Positions 42,257 through 51,379 are shown, counted from the stretch's first letter. The stretch: DNA of 64,000 nt from Leucobacter tenebrionis (GCF_019884725.1 NZ_CP082322.1:1488001-1552000); one strand, 5' to 3'. Program-made: numbers and translations. The notes: a model not told the origin generated them from the sequence alone.

Positions 42257-44023
42257 ATGTCGCGCATTCGTAAAGTGCTCATCGCCAATCGTGGCGAAAT
42301 CGCCGTCCGCATCATCCGCGCAGCCGCAGACAGCGGCATCGCCTCGGTCGCGGTCTACGCCGATCAGGATCGAGACGCCATGCACGCGCAGCTCGCCGAC
42401 GAGGCGTACGCGCTGAACGGCACCACCAGCGCCGAGACCTACCTCGTGATCGACAAGATCCTCGGTGTGGCCCGCCGCTCCGGCGCCGACGCCGTGCACC
42501 CGGGCTACGGCTTCCTCGCCGAGAACGCCGAGTTCGCCCGCGCGGTCTCGGCCGCCGGCCTCACCTGGATCGGCCCGAGCCCCGAGGCCATCGAGCGCCT
42601 CGGCGACAAGGTCTCCGCCCGCCACGTCGCCGAGAAGGTCGGCGCCCCGCTCGCGGCCGGCACCAGCGATCCCGTCGAGAACGCCGACGAGGTGCTCGCC
42701 TTCGCAGACGAGGTGGGCCTTCCCATCGCCATCAAGGCGGCGTTCGGCGGCGGCGGCCGCGGCCTCAAGGTCGCCTACGAGCGCGACGAGGTCGCCGAGC
42801 TCTTCGAGTCGGCCACCCGCGAGGCGGTCGCGGCATTCGGCCGCGGCGAGTGCTTCGTCGAGAAGTACCTCGAGAAGCCGCGCCACGTCGAGACGCAGTG
42901 CCTCGCCGATCAGCACGGCAACGTGGTCGTCGTCTCGACCCGCGACTGCTCGCTGCAGCGCCGCCACCAGAAGCTCGTGGAGGAGGCGCCGGCGCCGTTC
43001 CTCACCGACGAGCAGAACACCGCGCTCTACGAGGCTTCGAAGGCGATCCTGCGCGAGGTCGGCTACGTGGGCGCCGGCACCTGCGAGTTCCTCGTCGCGA
43101 AGGACGGCACGGTCTCGTTCCTCGAGGTGAACACCCGTCTGCAGGTCGAGCACCCCGTCTCGGAGGAGGTCACGGGCATCGACCTCGTGCGCGAGCAGTT
43201 CCGCATCGCCGAGGGCGGCGTCATCGACTACGACGATCCGGTCGCCAAGGGCCACTCCTTCGAGTTCCGCCTCAACGGCGAGGACGCGGGCAACGGCTTC
43301 CTGCCCGCCCCCGGCCCCGTCGCCCTATTCAAGCCCGCCGCGGGCCCCGGCGTGCGCGTCGACACCGGCGTGCAGTCGGGCGACGTGGTCTCGGGCGCCT
43401 TCGATTCCATGCTCGGCAAGCTCATCGTGACGGGCGCGACCCGCGAGGAGGCGCTCGAGCGCTCCCGCCGCGCGCTCGACGAGTTCGAGATCCAGGGCCT
43501 GCCCACCGTGCTGCCCTTCCACCGCAAGATCGTTCGGGATCCCGCGTTCACCGCCCCCGACGGCCGCTTCGGCGTGTACACGCTCTGGATCGAGAACGAG
43601 TTCGAGAACGACATCGAGCCCTGGGAGGGCGAGGTTCCCCCGCTCGGGCAGGATCCGAAGCGCCAGACCGTCGTGGTCGAGGTGGCCGGCCGCCGCGTCG
43701 AGGTCTCGATGCCGGCGACGCTGCTGCCCCTCGTCGACCAGGAGGTGACCCGCGGCCCGGCGCCGAAGCGCGCGAAGGGCGCCGGCGTGGCGACGGCCAC
43801 GGGCGACGCCGTCGCCGCCCCCATGCAGGCCACCGTCGTGAAGGTGGCGGTCGAGGAGGGCCAGGAGGTCAAGGAGGGCGAACTCGTCGCCGTGCTCGAG
43901 GCCATGAAGATGGAGCAGTCGCTCTACGCGCACCGCGCCGGGATCGCGACGAGCATCGACGCACCGGTCGGGCAGACCGTTCCGAGCGGACACGTGCTGC
44001 TCAGCATCGTCGATCCCGAGTAA
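42257..44023 (+). CDS. accA3: Acyl-CoA carboxylase alpha subunit: biotin carboxylase and BCCP
   Basis: 588 aa, the usual AccA3 size. It carboxylates its own biotin with ATP and bicarbonate. [48 protein letters not shown] (ATP-grasp) and [20 protein letters not shown] are intact; the BCCP end has [11 protein letters not shown] with the biotinylated Lys (~553). It works with accD5/accE (13.6-15.7 kb), is biotinylated by birA, and may also serve the carboxyltransferase at 60.7 kb. An intrinsic terminator follows. Confidence 0.96.
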   Translation: MSRIRKVLIANRGEIAVRIIRAAADSGIASVAVYADQDRDAMHAQLADEAYALNGTTSAETYLVIDKILGVARRSGADAVHPGYGFLAENAEFARAVSAAGLTWIGPSPEAIERLGDKVSARHVAEKVGAPLAAGTSDPVENADEVLAFADEVGLPIAIKAAFGGGGRGLKVAYERDEVAELFESATREAVAAFGRGECFVEKYLEKPRHVETQCLADQHGNVVVVSTRDCSLQRRHQKLVEEAPAPFLTDEQNTALYEASKAILREVGYVGAGTCEFLVAKDGTVSFLEVNTRLQVEHPVSEEVTGIDLVREQFRIAEGGVIDYDDPVAKGHSFEFRLNGEDAGNGFLPAPGPVALFKPAAGPGVRVDTGVQSGDVVSGAFDSMLGKLIVTGATREEALERSRRALDEFEIQGLPTVLPFHRKIVRDPAFTAPDGRFGVYTLWIENEFENDIEPWEGEVPPLGQDPKRQTVVVEVAGRRVEVSMPATLLPLVDQEVTRGPAPKRAKGAGVATATGDAVAAPMQATVVKVAVEEGQEVKEGELVAVLEAMKMEQSLYAHRAGIATSIDAPVGQTVPSGHVLLSIVDPE

Positions 44024-44057
44024 GGGAAGTCGCACCGCACGACCGCCAGGGATCACC

Positions 44058-44100
44058 AGGGCCGCTCCGACGTCTGTCGGAGCGGCCCTTCCGTTTCTCC
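44058..44100 (+). terminator. Intrinsic terminator after accA3
   Basis: A perfect 14-bp stem AGGGCCGCTCCGAC/GTCGGAGCGGCCCT (44058-44071, 44076-44089) with loop GTCT is followed by a T/C-rich tail. This is the clearest rho-independent terminator in the window. Confidence 0.88.
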
Positions 44101-44158
44101 GGAGCGGGATGCACGACTCCCGTCTTCTATACCCGTAGACTATTCCGGTACAAATTCA

Positions 44159-44171
44159 TCCAATAATTGGA
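44159..44171. promoter_or_regulatory. TCCAATAATTGGA palindrome before the MHS transporter
   Basis: A perfect 13-bp palindrome lies 15 bp before the start codon, just downstream of a TAGACT -10-like box (44136-44141). It is well placed for repression. Confidence 0.5.
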
Positions 44172-44186
44172 CAAGGACGTCAAATA

Positions 44187-45557
44187 ATGACATCACCTGC
44201 GCCCGCCCACCCGCGGAGCACTCCGCGCGAACGCCGTAAAGTCGTCGCGGCTTCCGTCATCGGCACCACGATCGAGTGGTACGACTTCTTCATCTACGCC
44301 TTCGCCGCGAACCTCGTGCTGGCGAAGCTCTTCTTCGAGCCGGCCGGCCCGGGCATGATGCAGATCCTCTCGCTCGTGACCATCGGCCTCTCGTTCCTCT
44401 TCCGTCCCCTCGGCGCGTTCCTCGCCGGGCACTTCGGCGACAAGCTCGGCCGCCAGCCCATGCTGGTCATCACCCTCCTCGTGATGGGCGTCGCCACGGT
44501 CGGCATCGGCCTGCTGCCCACCTACCAGTCGATCGGCGTCATGGCTCCGGTCATCCTCATCGTGCTGCGCATCCTGCAGGGCCTCTCGGCCGGCGGCGAG
44601 TGGGGCGGCGCCGTGCTCATGTCCGTCGAGCACGCCCCCGAGGGCAAGCGCGGCCTCTTCGGCGTCTTCCCCCAGCTCGGCGTGCCGTTCGGCATGCTGC
44701 TCGCCTCCGCCATCCTCGCGCTCATGCGCGTCATCGCACCGGGTGAGGCGTTCGAGGTGTGGGGCTGGCGCGTGCCGTTCCTGTTCTCGGTCGTGCTGAT
44801 CGTGGTCGGCTTCATCATCCGCCGCACCGTCGACGAGTCGCCCGTGTTCAGCGAGATCAAGGAGACCAAGAAGCAGGCCTCCGCACCGATCGTGCAGGTC
44901 TTCAAGGCGCACACGCCGCTCGTGATCCTGGCCGCGCTCCTGTTCGCGGGCAACAACGCCGTGGGCTACATGCTCACCGGAGGCTACGTGCAGGGACTCG
45001 CCTCGCGCCCCGAGGCCGACGGCGGGCTCGGCTACGACCCGGTGCAGGTGCAGCTCGCGGTGCTCGCTTCGGCGGTCGTGTGGGCGATCTTCACGTTCGT
45101 CTCGGGTCCGCTGAGCGACCGTTTCGGCCGCAAGCCCGTCATGACCGTCGGCTGGATCCTGCAGGCCGCCGCCGTCATCCCGCTGTTCCAGTTCGTCTTC
45201 AACGGCGGCGTCGGCGGTGTGCTGCTCGGCACCAGCCTGCTGGCCATCGGCCTCGGCCTCACCTACGGGCCCACGGCCGTCTGGTACGCCGAGACGTTCC
45301 CCGCCTCGATCCGCTACTCGGGCATCTCGATCAGCTACGCGATCGGCGGCGTCATCGGCGGCGCGTTCGCCCCGACCATCGCGCAGATCCTGCTGCAGTC
45401 GTTCGGCAGCACCTGGGCCATCGTGGTCTACCTGCTCATCATGACCGGCTTCGGTCTGCTCGCGAGCACGCTGCTGAAGGATCGCACCAACATCCCGCTC
45501 GATCCCGAGTTCGAGCACAGCGGGCTCATCAACACCTGGGTGCCCGCGAAGCGATAG
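44187..45557 (+). CDS. MHS-family major facilitator transporter
   Basis: 456 aa, 12 membrane segments. SVIGTTIEWYDFFIYAFAANLV is the metabolite:H+ symporter (MHS) start. GHFGDKLGRQPML and SDRFGRKPVM are the two loop motifs, and LQGLSAGGEWGGAVLMSVEHAP is a characteristic MHS segment. The substrate class is carboxylates, betaine/proline or shikimate-like compounds; it cannot be narrowed here. It has its own promoter and lies downstream of the accA3 terminator. Confidence 0.9.
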   Translation: MTSPAPAHPRSTPRERRKVVAASVIGTTIEWYDFFIYAFAANLVLAKLFFEPAGPGMMQILSLVTIGLSFLFRPLGAFLAGHFGDKLGRQPMLVITLLVMGVATVGIGLLPTYQSIGVMAPVILIVLRILQGLSAGGEWGGAVLMSVEHAPEGKRGLFGVFPQLGVPFGMLLASAILALMRVIAPGEAFEVWGWRVPFLFSVVLIVVGFIIRRTVDESPVFSEIKETKKQASAPIVQVFKAHTPLVILAALLFAGNNAVGYMLTGGYVQGLASRPEADGGLGYDPVQVQLAVLASAVVWAIFTFVSGPLSDRFGRKPVMTVGWILQAAAVIPLFQFVFNGGVGGVLLGTSLLAIGLGLTYGPTAVWYAETFPASIRYSGISISYAIGGVIGGAFAPTIAQILLQSFGSTWAIVVYLLIMTGFGLLASTLLKDRTNIPLDPEFEHSGLINTWVPAKR

Positions 45558-45570
45558 CTCCGGCTATCGC
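45551..45570. terminator. Hairpin GCGATAGC/GCTATCGC at the MHS stop
   Basis: An 8-bp perfect stem (45551-45558, 45563-45570) with a 4-nt loop includes the stop codon. Only a short pyrimidine run (GTCTCCC) follows. Confidence 0.4.
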
Positions 45571-45576
45571 GTCTCC

Positions 45577-45642
45577 CAAACGGGGAGTCTCAATATGCGG
45601 GTACCCGACCACGGGTAACCGCATATTGAGACTCCCCGTTTG
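45577..45642. repeat. Long inverted repeat (31-bp arms), GGAGTCTCAA subfamily
   Basis: Arms 45577-45607 and 45612-45642 pair over 31 bp with one mismatch and a 4-nt loop. CGGGGAGTCTCAATATGCGG relates it to the arm at 13483. It lies between two plus-strand genes. Confidence 0.93.
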
Positions 45643-45734
45643 CGTTCGACGCGCCGGGGAGCGCACCGCCGCCCCGCGACCCCGCGATCCCGCGGCTCGG
45701 GAATACGCGGTCCCGCGCCCCGGTTGAATCCAGT

Positions 45735-46727
45735 ATGGCCTCAACTCCGCTCTCGATCCTCGATCTCGCCACGGTAGAAGCGGACGGCAGCATCGCCGAC
45801 GCCTTCGCGCACTCGGTCGAGATCGCCAGGCTCGCCGAGCGCAGCGGCTACAGCCGCATCTGGTACGCCGAGCATCACAACATGCCGTCGATCGCGTCGA
45901 GCGCCACGGCGGTGCTCATCGCGCACATCGCGGCCCGCACCGAGACGATCGGGCTCGGGGCGGGCGGAGTCATGCTGCCGAACCACTCCCCGCTCGTCAT
46001 CGCCGAGCAGTTCGGCACGCTCGCCGAGCTGCACCCCGGACGCATCCACCTCGGGCTCGGCCGCGCGCCCGGCACCGACGGCGCCACCTTCCGCGCGCTG
46101 CGGCGCACCCACCAGGCGGCCGAGAGCTTCCCGAGCGACGTGGTCGAGCTGCAGCGCTACCTCTCGGACGAGCTACCGAGGAACGCGGTCAACGCCTATC
46201 CGGGCCGCGGCACACGCGTGCCGCTCACGATCCTCGGGTCCAGCATGTTCGGTGCGAGTCTCGCCGCCCAGCTCGGCCTCCCCTATTCCTTCGCCTCGCA
46301 CTTCGCCCCGCAGCACCTCACCTCGGCCGTGCAGCACTATCGCGCGCACTACGTGCCGAGCGAGGCGCACCCCGAACCCTACGTGAGCGCGGGAATCAAC
46401 GTGGTCGCCGCCGAGACCGACGACCAGGCGGAAGCGCTCTTCGTGCGCACGGAGGTCGAACGCGTGCGCAACTTCCTGTCGCGCGGCCGAGAGCGGGAAC
46501 TCACCGCTGACGAGGCCTCGGCCCTGCTCGACACCCCCGCCGGCACCGAGATCCGCGGCATGCTGAAGTACACCGCGGTCGGCGGGCCCGAGCGGGTGCG
46601 CGCGGAGCTCGAGACCTTCGCCCGATTCGCCGACGTGGACGAGCTCGTCACCCTGCACCCGGCGCCGACCCGCGCGGAACAGCTCACGTCGATCCAGCTC
46701 ACGGCGCCCGCCGCGCCCGCGGTCTGA
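45735..46727 (+). CDS. Luciferase-like (LLM class) flavin-dependent monooxygenase
   Basis: 330 aa. [59 protein letters not shown] and [14 protein letters not shown] are typical of the MsnO8/YhbW-type LLM group, with the FMN-site region in [18 protein letters not shown]. The substrate is unknown. TTGAAT 5 nt before the ATG is the only promoter-like sequence close by. Confidence 0.9.
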   Translation: MASTPLSILDLATVEADGSIADAFAHSVEIARLAERSGYSRIWYAEHHNMPSIASSATAVLIAHIAARTETIGLGAGGVMLPNHSPLVIAEQFGTLAELHPGRIHLGLGRAPGTDGATFRALRRTHQAAESFPSDVVELQRYLSDELPRNAVNAYPGRGTRVPLTILGSSMFGASLAAQLGLPYSFASHFAPQHLTSAVQHYRAHYVPSEAHPEPYVSAGINVVAAETDDQAEALFVRTEVERVRNFLSRGRERELTADEASALLDTPAGTEIRGMLKYTAVGGPERVRAELETFARFADVDELVTLHPAPTRAEQLTSIQLTAPAAPAV

Positions 46728-47080
46728 CGGACTCCGCGTTTCCCCGCTCCACCCCTCTCTGCTTCGATTCGGGGTCGATTTCGGCCGTGTCGCCGATCCG
46801 GGGTCGATTTCGGCCGTGTCGCCGATCCGAGGTCAATTTCGGCCGTGTCGCACGAGGCGACACGCACGAAAGTGGCCCCGATCCGCTGGAGCACGAGGGT
46901 TGGACGGCGGCGCCGAACGGGCTGCGGCGCCGAACGGACGGCAGCGCCGAACGGGCGGCGGAGCCGGCCTGACGACAGCGCCGAACGGCCGGCGGCGCCG
47001 GCAAGGCGACAGCGCCGAACGGCCGGCGGCGCCGGCAAGGCGACGAAGCCCCGCGCGGGCCGCGCCGTGCAGCGGGCGCC
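46728..47080. other. Repeat-rich spacer
   Basis: This 353-bp stretch holds the 29-bp direct/inverted array at 46771-46879 and then a run of CGCCGAACGG repeats. The latter includes two near-identical 34-bp units starting CAGCGCCGAACGGCCGG at about 46976 and 47010. No coding frame has support. Confidence 0.6.
46771..46879. repeat. Mixed direct and inverted repeat array, CGTGTCGC subfamily
   Basis: Two identical 29-bp units (46771-46799, 46800-46828; core GGTCGATTTCGGCCGTGTCGC) are followed by a diverged third (46829-46851), 5 nt, and then an inverted arm (46857-46879). The inverted arm contains GCGACACGCACGAAAGTGG, the arm of the element at 4066-4145. The array shows the same unit in both orientations. 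Confidence 0.88.
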
Positions 47081-47086
47081 TAGACT
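47081..47086 (+). promoter_or_regulatory. -10 box of the aminotransferase gene, leaderless start
   Basis: TAGACT lies 7 nt before the GTG at 47094. Confidence 0.6.
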
Positions 47087-47093
47087 GGGAGTC

Positions 47094-48371
47094 GTGGTGC
47101 AGAGATGGCGTGACGTGGCCCGGGCGAGCGGTCTCGCCTCCCCCGACGGCTCGACAAGACCGACGGTCTTCGCCGAGATGACGGCGCTGGCTCAGCGCAC
47201 CGGTGCCGCGAACCTCGGTCAGGGTTTCCCCGACGCCGACGGCCCGGAGTGGATCCGCGAGATCGCCGTGGCAGCGATCCGCGACGGCGCCAATCAGTAT
47301 CCTCCCGGGCGCGGCGTGCCCGATCTGCGGCGGGCGATCGCCGCCCACCAGTCACGGCACTACGGGATCGAGCTCGACCCCGACCAAGAGGTGCTCGTCA
47401 CCGCTGGAGCCACCGAGGCGATCGCCGCCGCCGTGCTGGCCTTCGCCGGCCCCGGGGACGAGGTGGTGACGCTCGAACCCTTCTACGACTCCTACGCGGC
47501 TTCGATCGAGATGGCCGGTGCGACCCACGTCACTGTCCCCCTCGTCGCGGGAACCGCCGGTTTCAGGCTCGACGAGGCCGCGCTCGACGCCGCGGTATCC
47601 GAGCGGACGCGCCTGATCCTGCTCAACACCCCGCACAACCCCACCGGCACCGTACTCTCCGAAGAGGAGCTGCGGGCGGTGGCCGCGGCGGCGCAGCGAG
47701 CCGGCGCCCTGGTCGTCACCGACGAGGTCTACGAGCACCTCACCTTCGACGGCCTCTCCCACACGCCGATCGCGACCCTGCCCGGCATGGCCGAGCGCAC
47801 GCTCACGATCTCTTCGGCGGGCAAGACATTCTCGCTGACCGGATGGAAGATCGGCTGGATCACCGGCCCCGCCGAGCTGATCGAGGCCGTCACAGCCATC
47901 AAGCAGTTCCTCACCTACACCGGCGGCGCGCCCTTCCAGCCCGCGATCGCCCGGGCCCTCGTCGACGGGGAGGCCGACATCGCGGCGCTGCGCGACTCGC
48001 TCTCCGCCCGCCGCGACCTGCTCGTCGACGGGCTGCGCGAGGCCGGGTTCGAGGTGATCGTGCCGAACGGCACCTATTTCGTCTGCGCCGATGCTTCGCC
48101 GCTGCTCGGCGAACGAGCCGACGCTTCACCGCCGCGCGGCTCGGGCGAGCGGCCGGTCGGTGACGGGACCGGGGCCACCTTCGCCCGTGCGCTGCCAGAA
48201 CTCGTCGGAGTCGCCACTGTGCCGATCAGCGCGTTCTGCCGCGAGGGATCCGCTACGGCGCGTGCGCTCGACCCCTGGCTGCGGTTCACCTTCGTCAAGG
48301 ACGAGCAGACCCTGCGCACCGCCGTCGAGCGGCTGCGCGCCCTCGGCAGAGCGAAGGAGGCAGCAGTCTGA
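47094..48371 (+). CDS. Class I/II PLP aminotransferase (kynurenine/methionine aminotransferase-like)
   Basis: 425 aa. TVFAEMTALAQRTGAANLGQGFPD, VTAGATEAIAAAVLAF, LNTPHNPTGTVLSEEEL, VTDEVYEHLTFDG and the PLP-lysine SSAGKTFSLTGWKIGW (~residue 243) match the KAT/YbdL group; a DapC-like role is possible. Residues ~330-355 hold a short Ala/Asp/Ser/Arg/Gly insert built on two GCCGAYGCTTCRCCGC copies. It overlaps the next gene by 1 bp (TGATG). Confidence 0.88.
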   Translation: MVQRWRDVARASGLASPDGSTRPTVFAEMTALAQRTGAANLGQGFPDADGPEWIREIAVAAIRDGANQYPPGRGVPDLRRAIAAHQSRHYGIELDPDQEVLVTAGATEAIAAAVLAFAGPGDEVVTLEPFYDSYAASIEMAGATHVTVPLVAGTAGFRLDEAALDAAVSERTRLILLNTPHNPTGTVLSEEELRAVAAAAQRAGALVVTDEVYEHLTFDGLSHTPIATLPGMAERTLTISSAGKTFSLTGWKIGWITGPAELIEAVTAIKQFLTYTGGAPFQPAIARALVDGEADIAALRDSLSARRDLLVDGLREAGFEVIVPNGTYFVCADASPLLGERADASPPRGSGERPVGDGTGATFARALPELVGVATVPISAFCREGSATARALDPWLRFTFVKDEQTLRTAVERLRALGRAKEAAV

Positions 48372-48844
48372 TGGGACGCTTCATCGTGCTGGTGGGAACG
48401 ATACTCGCGCTCTGGATGTGCGCGGGGCGCTGGCTGTTCGGGATCGGCGGGTCGCTCACCTGGTGGTACGCCCCGACGATCGGGCTCGTGTTCGTCGCGC
48501 TCCACCTCTGGCTGGCCCACCGCGTGGGTGTCACCCGGGCACGGGGCAAGCGCACCGGCCGCAGCACCATCGTCGCCCTCTCACTCGCGTGGGCATGCGC
48601 GGTCGGCTTCGGTCTCACCGTGCCCGATCTCGTCGGCGACGAGCTGGTCTCGGTGCTGAGTCTCGCCGCCGGATCCGCGTTCTCGGGGGAGATGTCGATC
48701 GCGCTCTGCAATCCCCTCGGCATCCTCGCGTTCGCACTCGTCATCGCCTCGATCGCCTTCGCGTACGCCGACGCGCGCGATCCGAAACCTGAGGAGGACG
48801 AGTATCCGGGCGAGGGCGAGATGGTGCGCCACCCCCTCGAGTGA
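48371..48844 (+). CDS. Four-segment membrane protein of unknown function
   Basis: 157 aa with about four hydrophobic segments (at ~4-20, 32-50, 65-85, 112-130) and an acidic C-terminus (PKPEEDEYPGEGEM). No family is recognised. It starts in the stop codon of the aminotransferase, so the two are coupled. Confidence 0.65.
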   Translation: MGRFIVLVGTILALWMCAGRWLFGIGGSLTWWYAPTIGLVFVALHLWLAHRVGVTRARGKRTGRSTIVALSLAWACAVGFGLTVPDLVGDELVSVLSLAAGSAFSGEMSIALCNPLGILAFALVIASIAFAYADARDPKPEEDEYPGEGEMVRHPLE

Positions 48845-48931
48845 TCCCGCGCCGCAGCTTTTCCCAGTTCATTTCGGTATTCGTTACGGCGCGCCCCACA
48901 CGGCGCGATGAAAAGGTGGGAGCATAGGCCC

Positions 48932-49255
48932 ATGGGCTTCCTTACTTATGGCGGCGTGCAAGAATACGAATTCGACGACCGCACCCTCGCGCACCTCAAA
49001 GTCGCGATCACTATCAAGCTGCGCAGACAGGAGAGCTTCCTCATGAGCTGGACTGTGCCAGCCGAACGAGGAGGCGGGCGGGTCTCGATCTGGCTGACCC
49101 CCTCGATCCCGCTCTCCTTCCGGTTCGCCGGGAGCCGCGCGCCGCAGCTCAACAGGCACTGGCTCGCCGTGCTGAACGAGCTTGCGCACACACCGCGAGG
49201 ACTCATCGTCGTCTCCGAGCAGGAGGCGCAACAGCATCAGGCAGAACAGAAGTAG
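48932..49255 (+). CDS. DUF7882-type small protein, copy 1
   Basis: 107 aa. MGFLTYGGVQEYEFDDRTLAHLKVAITIKLRRQESF, a middle with SIWLTPSIPLSFRF, and LNRHWLAVLNELAHTPRGL are the pattern of a Microbacteriaceae small-protein family (DUF7882). Function is unknown; no membrane segment or signal is present. It is followed after 10 bp by a homologue of about 40-45% identity by eye. Confidence 0.75.
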   Translation: MGFLTYGGVQEYEFDDRTLAHLKVAITIKLRRQESFLMSWTVPAERGGGRVSIWLTPSIPLSFRFAGSRAPQLNRHWLAVLNELAHTPRGLIVVSEQEAQQHQAEQK

Positions 49256-49265
49256 GGGCGAGTCA

Positions 49266-49556
49266 ATGGGACATCTCATCTATGGGCACGGCGAACGATT
49301 CGAGTTCGACGACCGGCTGCTCACCCATCTGCGAACGGTGATCCTCGCGAAGCTGAACCTGCAGGAGAGCCTCGTGTTCACCTGGAGCGACGAGCGCCAG
49401 CACAGCATCTGGCTGCACCCCTCCATGCCCGTGCACTTCGAGTTCGACCAGCGCACGACGGACGAGCTGAACCCCGCGTGGATCGAACAGCTCCTCGCGC
49501 ACGCCAACTCGCAGGGGGGCCTGCGGCTGGTCGAGGAGCCGCCGCACCCGAGCTGA
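49266..49556 (+). CDS. DUF7882-type small protein, copy 2
   Basis: 96 aa paralogue of the preceding gene: MGHLIYGHGERFEFDDRLLTHLRTVILAKLNLQESL, HSIWLHPSMPVHFEF, LNPAWIEQLLAHANSQGGLRLV. GGGGCGAG lies just before the ATG. The tandem pair is presumably one transcript. Confidence 0.76.
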   Translation: MGHLIYGHGERFEFDDRLLTHLRTVILAKLNLQESLVFTWSDERQHSIWLHPSMPVHFEFDQRTTDELNPAWIEQLLAHANSQGGLRLVEEPPHPS

Positions 49557-49618
49557 TCGCGCCGCCGAAGCGTCTTCGCGCACGCGTCGGGGCCGCCAGC
49601 GCCTCCGCCAGCGCCGCT

Positions 49619-49643
49619 GCCTCTGCCTCTGCCTCTGCCTCTG
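49619..49643 (+). repeat. CCTCTG microsatellite
   Basis: Four copies of a 6-bp CTCTGC unit lie in the 218-bp spacer before the GlsB-type gene; nothing else is recognised in that spacer. Confidence 0.7.
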
Positions 49644-49774
49644 AGCCTCGGACTTTTACCGCATCGGCAAGGCGTCGCGCAAGCCCCTGCAGCGTAAGGG
49701 TCGGTGAGAGTAGCGTCGTCAGTACCCGAGCGGTTCTGCCTCCAGGCGGGCCGCCTCATGGAAAGGAGCAGGAC

Positions 49775-50044
49775 ATGGGTTTCATTGCTTTTCTCGTGCT
49801 CGGTCTGATCGCCGGTGCGATCGCGAAGGCGATCCTCCCGGGACGGCAGGGAGGCGGCTGGTTCGTGACGCTGCTTCTCGGCGTCGTGGGAGCGATGCTC
49901 GGCGGTTGGCTGGGTTCGGTGATCTTCGACGCCAGCCTCGAAAACTTCTGGTCGTTGCAGACCTGGTTGCTCGCGATCGGCGGTTCGATCGTGGTGCTGC
50001 TGATCTGGGGCCTCATCGTGGGTCGCAAGGGAGCAGCCGACTGA
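49775..50044 (+). CDS. GlsB/YeaQ/YmgE-family small membrane protein
   Basis: 89 aa, three membrane segments. GFIAFLVLGLIAGAIAKAILPGRQGGGW and LLGVVGAMLGGWLG are the family signature (transglycosylase-associated/GlsB, stress-linked). The ATG at 49775 has GAAAGGAGCAGGAC. A terminator hairpin follows 19 bp after the stop. Confidence 0.93.
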   Translation: MGFIAFLVLGLIAGAIAKAILPGRQGGGWFVTLLLGVVGAMLGGWLGSVIFDASLENFWSLQTWLLAIGGSIVVLLIWGLIVGRKGAAD

Positions 50045-50063
50045 CCCGTCTGCGCAGTACAGG

Positions 50064-50100
50064 GAAGGCCCTCGCCATCGGCGGGGGCCTTCTCGTGTTC
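50064..50100 (+). terminator. Terminator after the GlsB-type gene
   Basis: GAAGGCCCTCGCC (50064-50076) pairs with GGCGGGGGCCTTC (50080-50092) over 13 bp with one G-T, loop ATC, followed by TCGTGTTC. Confidence 0.75.
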
Positions 50101-50124
50101 GGGTGATCGCGCCTCTGCGTCAGG

Positions 50125-50194
50125 ACTCCGGGAATCTGCCCGACAGCGGCAGAAATCCCGCCGACCTTCCCGGTCTACGGCGAATCCCCGGAGT
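50125..50194. repeat. Weak inverted repeat in the GlsB-tRNA spacer
   Basis: ACTCCGGG (50125-50132) pairs with CCCGGAGT (50187-50194), with a small TCTGCC/GGCAGA stem between. It may be a decayed copy of the palindromic elements. Confidence 0.45.
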
Positions 50195-50280
50195 TCTGTC
50201 TGCGCTGCCGCCCGAGACCGGAGCCTGCCGGGAGCGACCCCGAGACCTTGAGCGCGATCGATACTCGGCGCGAGCGCAGA

Positions 50281-50330
50281 ACAGCCCCCGACCGAGGCAT
50301 CGTGACGCCTGGTCAGGGGCTATTTTCTAT
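50281..50330 (+). terminator. Hairpin with ATTTTCT tail
   Basis: AGCCCCCGACC and GGTCAGGGGCT pair over 11 bp with one wobble and are followed by ATTTTCT on the plus strand, directly before the 3' end of the minus-strand tRNA. It may stop plus-strand read-through. Confidence 0.55.
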
Positions 50331-50333
50331 CCG

Positions 50334-50421
50334 CGGAGGGTAGGGGATTTGAACCCCTGAGACGGGGTTACCGCCTGCTTGTTTTCAAGACAAGTTCCTT
50401 CGGCCGCTCGGACAACCCTCC
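50334..50421 (-). tRNA. tRNA-Ser (anticodon TGA)
   Basis: 88 nt on the minus strand. The acceptor stem GGAGGGT/ACCCTCC closes the molecule with G as discriminator. The anticodon arm CTTGT-CTTGAAA-ACAAG places TGA in the loop. A long class II variable arm follows, and the T arm AGGGG-TTCAAAT-CCCCT is perfect. CCA is not encoded. It reads UCA/UCG-type serine codons and lies downstream of serS on the same strand. Confidence 0.96.
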
Positions 50422-50490
50422 GCCGACGAGCTTAGCAAAGCCGGGAGCGCGCCAGAAACCGCGCCCGCCGCGCCGCCGCACCGCGAAGCC

Positions 50491-51378
50491 TCAGCCGCCG
50501 AGCACCTCGGGGAAGCGCTCGCGCAGCGCGCTCAGCAGCCCGCCCTCTTCGACCGAGCCCGTCACGCGCCCGGCGACGGCCCGCACCTCGGGCACGGCCT
50601 GCCCCATCGCGACGGAGTCTCCCGAGTGCGCGGCCCAGCGCAGCATGTCGATGTCGTTGCGCCCGTCACCCGCCGCGAACACGCGCGAGCGGTCGATGCC
50701 GAGGTGCGCCGCCACCACCTCGAGCGCGCTCGCCTTCGTCACGCCGTCGGGCGCGATGTCGAGCCACGAGGTGCTTCCGACGGCGTAGGAGACGTGGGTG
50801 AGGCCGAGCGTCTCGACGGCGCCGAGGAACTCTTCGAGCCGGTGGTCCGGCGACACCACCACCACGCGGCAGGCCTGCACGCCGAGCAGTTCGTCGAACG
50901 GCACCATGCGCTGCTCCGCGGGCAGTGTGCCCGTGGGGATCGGCGCGGTGTAGAGGAACGTGCCGTCGGCGAGCTCGACCGCGAAGCGCGCGGTCACGAG
51001 CTGGGTGCGGATCTTGCGCAGCGCGTCGCTCGGGTCGAAGGCCTCGACGTACTCGCGGCGGTAGGACCTGGGCGCGAGCGGGTCGCGTCGCAGCGTCACC
51101 GCGCCGTTGGCGGCGACCACCCAGGCGGGCCGGATCCTCAACCGCTCGACGACCGGGAGCGTCGCATCGACCGAGCGGCCGGTCGCGATGACGACCTCGT
51201 GGCCGGCGTCGTGGAGGGCGCGGATCGCATCGCCGAGCTCGGGATCGATGCGCCCGCCCTCCGGCTCGTCGCCCGGCCCGCCGGAGCCGTGGTCGAGCAC
51301 GGTGCCGTCGAGGTCGAGGGCGATGAGGTGGCGCCGATCCCCCGTCACTGACACGGCTGCTGCTGATCGCGCACCCAT
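50491..51378 (-). CDS. Cof-type HAD-IIB phosphatase
   Basis: 295 aa. Motif I is DLDGTVLDH (~residues 22-30), motif II VIATGRS, and motifs III/IV are VTKASALEVVAAHLGI and FAAGDGRNDIDMLRWA. The C2B cap is in between. The group dephosphorylates sugar phosphates or nucleotides. It starts just after the serS stop (1-bp gap) with GGGAG in the serS end, so it is co-transcribed with serS. Confidence 0.9.
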   Translation of the reverse strand: MGARSAAAVSVTGDRRHLIALDLDGTVLDHGSGGPGDEPEGGRIDPELGDAIRALHDAGHEVVIATGRSVDATLPVVERLRIRPAWVVAANGAVTLRRDPLAPRSYRREYVEAFDPSDALRKIRTQLVTARFAVELADGTFLYTAPIPTGTLPAEQRMVPFDELLGVQACRVVVVSPDHRLEEFLGAVETLGLTHVSYAVGSTSWLDIAPDGVTKASALEVVAAHLGIDRSRVFAAGDGRNDIDMLRWAAHSGDSVAMGQAVPEVRAVAGRVTGSVEEGGLLSALRERFPEVLGG

Positions 51379-51379
51379 C

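Noticed and set aside
46771..46879. CRISPR-like array
   Set aside because: Units abut without spacers, and one is inverted.
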